The position numbers were made by a program, and so were the translations under genes. The notes beneath the pieces were generated by a model. That model worked only from the letters and a program-made list of their open reading frames with translations, made no database searches and was not told the DNA's origin. Below are positions 60,648 to 64,000 of a DNA stretch of 64,000 nucleotides, in pieces (the stretch's first letter is position 1; each line of letters opens with the position of its first letter). The stretch lies in contig NZ_JAQQWS010000001.1 in NCBI RefSeq assembly GCF_028610675.1, positions 806,001 to 870,000 of the forward strand, written 5' to 3'. Origin of the DNA: Alkalihalobacillus pseudalcaliphilus. Its GTDB lineage: Bacteria > Bacillota > Bacilli > Bacillales > Bacillaceae_D.

Positions 60648-60854
60648 TTACACGCGTTCCATACTCTTGGAAGGTGTAGAAAAAATAGAGGCGACCATCT
60701 TTTCACGAAAAAATGGCATTTGCATTACCCACGCAACGGCTATTCTTCTTAGCCAACGCCTTTTCAAAATTAAATTGATGATTCGATAACGATTTTTATA
60801 ACCTACATAAATAGCAACCATACTAATGAAAAAAGAAATAACAGAACGTTCCAT
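60648..60854 (-). CDS. Small membrane protein, 68 residues, YqgO-like by position
   Basis: One N-terminal hydrophobic helix (VISFFISMVAIYVGYK) followed by a very basic segment (NRYRIINLILKRRWLRR) and a soluble tail. The ATG 60854 lies 6 bp after AAGGAGGGG, one of the best sites in the window, and a strong terminator follows, so expression is likely. B. subtilis has a short gene, yqgO, at the corresponding place near yqgP; I cannot confirm homology by sequence. Confidence 0.65.
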   Translation of the reverse strand: MERSVISFFISMVAIYVGYKNRYRIINLILKRRWLRRIAVAWVMQMPFFREKMVASIFSTPSKSMERV

Positions 60855-60920
60855 CCTATCCCCTCCTTATAGGGCATAGTTTTTGAGTAAGGTTATTTTT
60901 TATACGTCAAATTCAAAAAC

Positions 60921-62306
60921 TTAATCCGCACTTCTATTTTCACTCTTTGCTATCCCCCAACCTAAATAGCCAAAAACGACCGTTAAAATTGGTGATATAA
61001 ACAGAAAGATCGCATACGGGATATATTCGATAACAGATACTCCAAGAACACTTGTGAAGAATGCTCCACTTACTCCCCATGGAATAAGTGGGTTCACTAA
61101 TGTACCGGCATCCTCAATCGTTCTAGATAAATTCTTCACATGTATTTGCTGCTTTTCATAGAGCTTCGGAAACATTTGCCCAGGTATTAAGATACTCAAG
61201 TATTGTTCACCTGTAAGAGTATTGACAGCAATTGAAGTTGCAGCAGTTGCAGCAATCAAATCACCAGTCCTTTTTAGGCGTTTAAGAGCCGACTCAATTA
61301 ACGTTTCAAGCACACCCAATTTTTGCACGACGCCACCGAATGCTAAAGCAATCATAATTAAAGATATTGCCCACATCATTGACTGAAGTCCGCCACGATT
61401 CACAATCGTTGCAATCGTATCGTTTGTAATAGGAGCATGAAATCCATGCTGCAATGTCTCCATCCACAATTTTGGCTCATATACACCTTGAATCGTTATA
61501 GCAACAAGTAAACCTGTTATTAATCCTACAAGTAAAGCTAGCAAAGTTGGTTTTCTTCTAATCGCAAATATAATTACAAAGGCAGGTGACAATAACGTCC
61601 AAAAACTAATCGTAAAGGATTGCTCAAGGCTATCGATTAAAATGTTAATGTCCGCCATAGTACTTGGCTCCACATTTGAACCGATAATGATAAAAAACAC
61701 GATCGATATCATTAATGCTGGGATCATCGTCCAACTGAGATGCTTAATATGTTCAAATATATCCACCCCTGAAATTCCACTTGCAAAGTTTGTCGTATCA
61801 GATAATGGTGACATTTTATCTCCAAAGCAGGCCCCTGAAATAACAGCACCCGCAACTAAAGCAGGGTGAATACCTAATGCCGTTCCAATTCCAAACATCG
61901 CAATACCAATTGTGCCAATAGTCGTAAAAGAACTCCCCGTAAAGGTAGAGACAATTATACAAATAAATAACGCACTTAGCGCAAACCATTGTGGCGATAT
62001 GACATGTAAGCCGTAATAGATTAAAGTCGGGATCGTCCCACTCATCATCCAGACAGCAATTAACATACCAACTATCGCTAATATTAATAAAGGTTTAATC
62101 GCTAATTTAATGCCATCTACCATCCCCTCTTCAAGCTCATTCCAAGAAAATTTATTTATTAGGCCAATTAATAACAACACAAGCAAACTAATTAATAGTG
62201 GAAAATGCGGTTCCACTTGTAAAACAAACATACTATACATCATAATACCTAAAAGTAACATGATGAAAAATAGTAGTTGTATTATTGGTATCTGCCTTCT
62301 ACTCAT
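60921..62306 (-). CDS. nhaC: Na+/H+ antiporter NhaC
   Basis: A 461-residue antiporter with about eleven to twelve helices. Diagnostic NhaC segments are MVDGIKLAIKPLLILAIVGM near 62, STFTGSSFTTIGTIGIAM near 120 and GACFGDKMSPLSDTTNFASG near 157 (the conserved acidic and polar residues of the ion path), and GGVVQKLGVLETLIES. NhaC exchanges external protons for internal Na+, useful at high pH. ATG 62306 after a weak AGGAATGAG. Not linked to another ion-transport gene here. Confidence 0.94.
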   Translation of the reverse strand: MSRRQIPIIQLLFFIMLLLGIMMYSMFVLQVEPHFPLLISLLVLLLIGLINKFSWNELEEGMVDGIKLAIKPLLILAIVGMLIAVWMMSGTIPTLIYYGLHVISPQWFALSALFICIIVSTFTGSSFTTIGTIGIAMFGIGTALGIHPALVAGAVISGACFGDKMSPLSDTTNFASGISGVDIFEHIKHLSWTMIPALMISIVFFIIIGSNVEPSTMADINILIDSLEQSFTISFWTLLSPAFVIIFAIRRKPTLLALLVGLITGLLVAITIQGVYEPKLWMETLQHGFHAPITNDTIATIVNRGGLQSMMWAISLIMIALAFGGVVQKLGVLETLIESALKRLKRTGDLIAATAATSIAVNTLTGEQYLSILIPGQMFPKLYEKQQIHVKNLSRTIEDAGTLVNPLIPWGVSGAFFTSVLGVSVIEYIPYAIFLFISPILTVVFGYLGWGIAKSENRSAD

Positions 62307-62459
62307 TCCTTATTCTCCCCTCACATGATCAGATCCGCTTTATCACTTTTATGCTTTTGTGCTTTTTTGCATTAAAGCACTCGAAGTAATAAAAATTATC
62401 ATAACGGACATATCTATATGCGTCAATTCATTTTCAAATAGTCGTAATTATTAATTTTG

Positions 62460-62545
62460 TATGAAAGCTACTTATGGGCAATAGTTTGTGCCGTGAAGTT
62501 AGCTCGTCATCCATCTCGCGTTCAAGGACCTTAGTAGGACAGCGC
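62460..62545 (+). repeat. R2 repeat fragment, copy 3
   Basis: Begins TATGAAAGCTACTTATGGGC and keeps AGTTAGCTCGTCATCCATC and ACCTTAGTAGGACAGCGC; the second half is replaced by unrelated sequence, so the long internal pairing is lost. Confidence 0.75.
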
Positions 62546-62657
62546 TTTCGAGCTCCTTCCTAAAAAGAGGCGGGGTTACAGCAAAATATGAGAATCCTCA
62601 AAATCACTTTGATTTTATTCTTTTTCATTTTAAAAGAATAGTGTTGGATTGTTTTTT

Positions 62658-62840
62658 TGAACTAAAGAATTACTGTAACCTAGTGAACGAAAACATGCGG
62701 AGGCTCCCGTGGGACATAGTGGCAGAGCTGAGTTCCAGCGGCTTAGCCAATTAGCTCAGCGACACGCGATTGTCAAGGAGCATGATTTTCGGTAGCGATA
62801 ATTAGAGCTCCGCATTTGAGTATTAGCCTTAACTTTCATA
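62658..62840 (-). repeat. R1 dispersed repeat, copy D
   Basis: About 183 bp in minus orientation. Arms ATGCGGAG (62695-62702) and CTCCGCAT (62808-62815). Its TATGAAAGTT start (62840) is directly against the terminator of thiF. It is slightly degenerate: the central GCGACACGCGATTG differs from the other copies. Confidence 0.83.
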
Positions 62841-62841
62841 C

Positions 62842-62868
62842 AAAAAAGACTAGCCGCAACAGCTAATC
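62842..62868 (-). terminator. Terminator of thiF
   Basis: Minus-strand ATTAGC and GCTAGT pair around TGTTGCG, followed by CTTTTTTG. The left arm overlaps the last thiF codons. R1 copy D begins immediately after the T-tract. Confidence 0.75.
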
Positions 62869-63882
62869 TCCAATGTATTTACTATATAAACTCTTCGCAC
62901 GATTCAAATCTTCTGTGCCTTGAACAAGTACACGGCCATCTGGGAAAATAACCAACCTTTCCCCTTCATCCAAAGCAACTTGTAATAAGAACGGTGTCTC
63001 TTTTACTTTGGCGACAGAGGATAAACGCATGACCCAATCCTTTAAAATCATCGGATGTGGACGTTTGATTTGGACCGTCTCCCGCCCACATAAAGTCGTC
63101 ACTAATTGCTCATTCTCTGTATGTAATGCAGGGAACTCTCCGTCCTGGCAAACTGGGCACGTCGATTTTTTTTGCGACAATTTCATTTCGTATTGATGAT
63201 TATTCCAAAGGTCAAATGTTTTGAGCGTTGGTCTAAGCTTATCAGAAGCACCAACTAAATATTTCAAGCCTTCCACCACCTGGTAGGAAGCAACAATATC
63301 AACAACTGGACTAATGACTCCAATAGTATCACACGTCTGACCGTTGCCCTCTCCTGGTTGAATAAAACAGCGTAGGCAAGGTGTCATGCTTGGAATAAAG
63401 AGGGCTGACATCCCACGCGAGCTTACTGCCCCTCCATAGGCGAAGGGAATTCCTTTTTTGAAACAACAATCATTGATTAAAAATCTAGTCGAGAAATTAT
63501 CTGTTCCATCAAAGACGAGATCGATATCTTCTGTTAATGATTCAATATTTGTCACATTAACATCTTCAACGATCGCTTCTATATCAACATCTGAATTTAT
63601 CTTTTCTAATTTATATTTGGCAGCAATCGCTTTCGGTGTAGCTTTTGCGACATCCTCTTCATCAAAAAGCATTTGTCGTTGCAAATTACTTTTTTCGACA
63701 TAATCACGATCAACGATTCGCACAAAGCCGACACCAGAACGAACTAAGTGATTAGCTAAAACCGTACCTAGTGCTCCGACACCAACAATTAACACACGAG
63801 CTTGTAATAGTTTTTCCTGCCCTCGCTCTCCAATTCCAGGAAATAACATTTGTCTAGAATAACGTTCATATAACTCTTTCAT
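62863..63882 (-). CDS. thiF: ThiF/MoeB family adenylyltransferase
   Basis: Activates the C-terminus of a ubiquitin-like sulfur carrier (ThiS or MoaD) as acyl-adenylate. The 339-residue E1-like protein has the nucleotide site VLIVGVGALGTVLANHL near 30-46, RIVDRDYVEKSNLQRQ near 56-71, DGTDNFSTR near 128, and two zinc pairs (CLRC near 170, CPVC near 245). Bacillus ThiF and MoeB have the same length and C-terminal extension, so the two cannot be told apart by motif. ThiF is favoured because the thi operon of this window has ThiS but no thiF. ATG after AAGGGGAG. Confidence 0.85.
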   Translation of the reverse strand: MKELYERYSRQMLFPGIGERGQEKLLQARVLIVGVGALGTVLANHLVRSGVGFVRIVDRDYVEKSNLQRQMLFDEEDVAKATPKAIAAKYKLEKINSDVDIEAIVEDVNVTNIESLTEDIDLVFDGTDNFSTRFLINDCCFKKGIPFAYGGAVSSRGMSALFIPSMTPCLRCFIQPGEGNGQTCDTIGVISPVVDIVASYQVVEGLKYLVGASDKLRPTLKTFDLWNNHQYEMKLSQKKSTCPVCQDGEFPALHTENEQLVTTLCGRETVQIKRPHPMILKDWVMRLSSVAKVKETPFLLQVALDEGERLVIFPDGRVLVQGTEDLNRAKSLYSKYIGD

Positions 63883-63910
63883 CCATACTCCCCTTCCTTA
63901 CTCAACTAGT

Positions 63911-64000
63911 TTAACGAAAGATGCCATAAAGCGCAAAGAAGAACAGCGGAGCTACGACTGTACACAACAGATTCACCGACTCATTATTAAATATGCGATA
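63911..64000 (-). CDS. C-terminus of an unidentified membrane protein, partial
   Basis: Twenty-nine residues run from the window edge to a stop at 63911: YRIFNNESVNLLCTVVAPLF, then FFALYGIFR. The strongly hydrophobic stretch looks like a last membrane helix. It ends 28 bp before thiF on the same strand, so it may be co-transcribed with it. Too short to assign. Confidence 0.45.
   Translation of the reverse strand, partial: YRIFNNESVNLLCTVVAPLFFFALYGIFR

Larger units (their letters stand above)
62307..62841. other. Repeat island between nhaC and thiF
   Basis: 535 bp: R2 fragment (62460-62545), A/T-rich spacer that includes TGAGAATCCTCAAAATC, and R1 copy D (62658-62840) in opposite orientation. 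No gene supported. Confidence 0.7.

Overview
This 64 kb window is chromosomal DNA of an endospore-forming, flagellated, low-GC member of the Bacillaceae. The evidence is three gerA-family germination genes or operons, a spore-type signal kinase, a flagellin/FliS block, NhaC and Na/Pi carriers, and gene order shared with Bacillus subtilis: artPQR-yqjA...yqjE...yqjH, and yqgP-yqgQ-glcK...yqgU...yqgV. The NhaC and Na+-coupled carriers would fit an alkaliphilic or halotolerant species, but that is inference. I see no rRNA, tRNA, CRISPR array, phage or intact insertion sequence.

Layout. 0-4 kb: sulfate assimilation on the minus strand (yezD, cysH, sat, cysP, cysC). 4-8 kb: a c-di-AMP-binding CBS protein (cbpB/darB), an FMN riboswitch driving an EamA-type transporter, and a CPBP protease. 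8-13 kb: flagellar block ylqG-ylqH-fliS-hag-yaaR with one candidate SigD promoter. 13-26 kb: polY1/dinB, a Na/Pi symporter, a short sigma-like protein, PepT-like peptidase, the stressosome miniprotein Prli42, L,D-transpeptidase, yqjA, the arginine importer artPQR with an AhrC-type operator, a LysE exporter and a PAS histidine kinase. 26-31 kb: DUF1659-DUF2922-YvrJ and a gerABC operon. 31-41 kb: msrAB, the Fur-controlled petrobactin-type importer yclNOPQ, fumarase, PgpA-like protein, YjcH/YjcF. 41-50 kb: a DUF1385/thiamine-binding fusion, the TPP-riboswitch thi operon (thiE-thiS-thiG-thiO-thiD, no thiF) and yqgU. 50-64 kb: padR-DUF2812, aspA, glcK, yqgQ, yueI, spoVAF-like, rhomboid gluP, HAD hydrolase, nhaC and a detached thiF/moeB.

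The intergenic DNA is the unusual part. Two dispersed foldable repeat families, here called R1 (about 183 bp, four full copies and a fragment) and R2 (about 140 bp, two full copies and a fragment), begin with the motif TATGAAAGT. In three cases R1 abuts the T-tract of a rho-independent terminator. Separately, a nearly identical block of about 270 bp downstream of msrAB is present twice and can fold as a closed multi-branch cloverleaf. A 51-bp unit repeated three times lies directly behind spoVAF.

Other points of note are an in-frame fusion that keeps the downstream gene's ribosome binding site inside the linker, a 35-bp bipartite palindrome in front of padR, and a strong intercistronic hairpin between yclP and yclQ. 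All calls are from reading the sequence; no database search or folding program was run.
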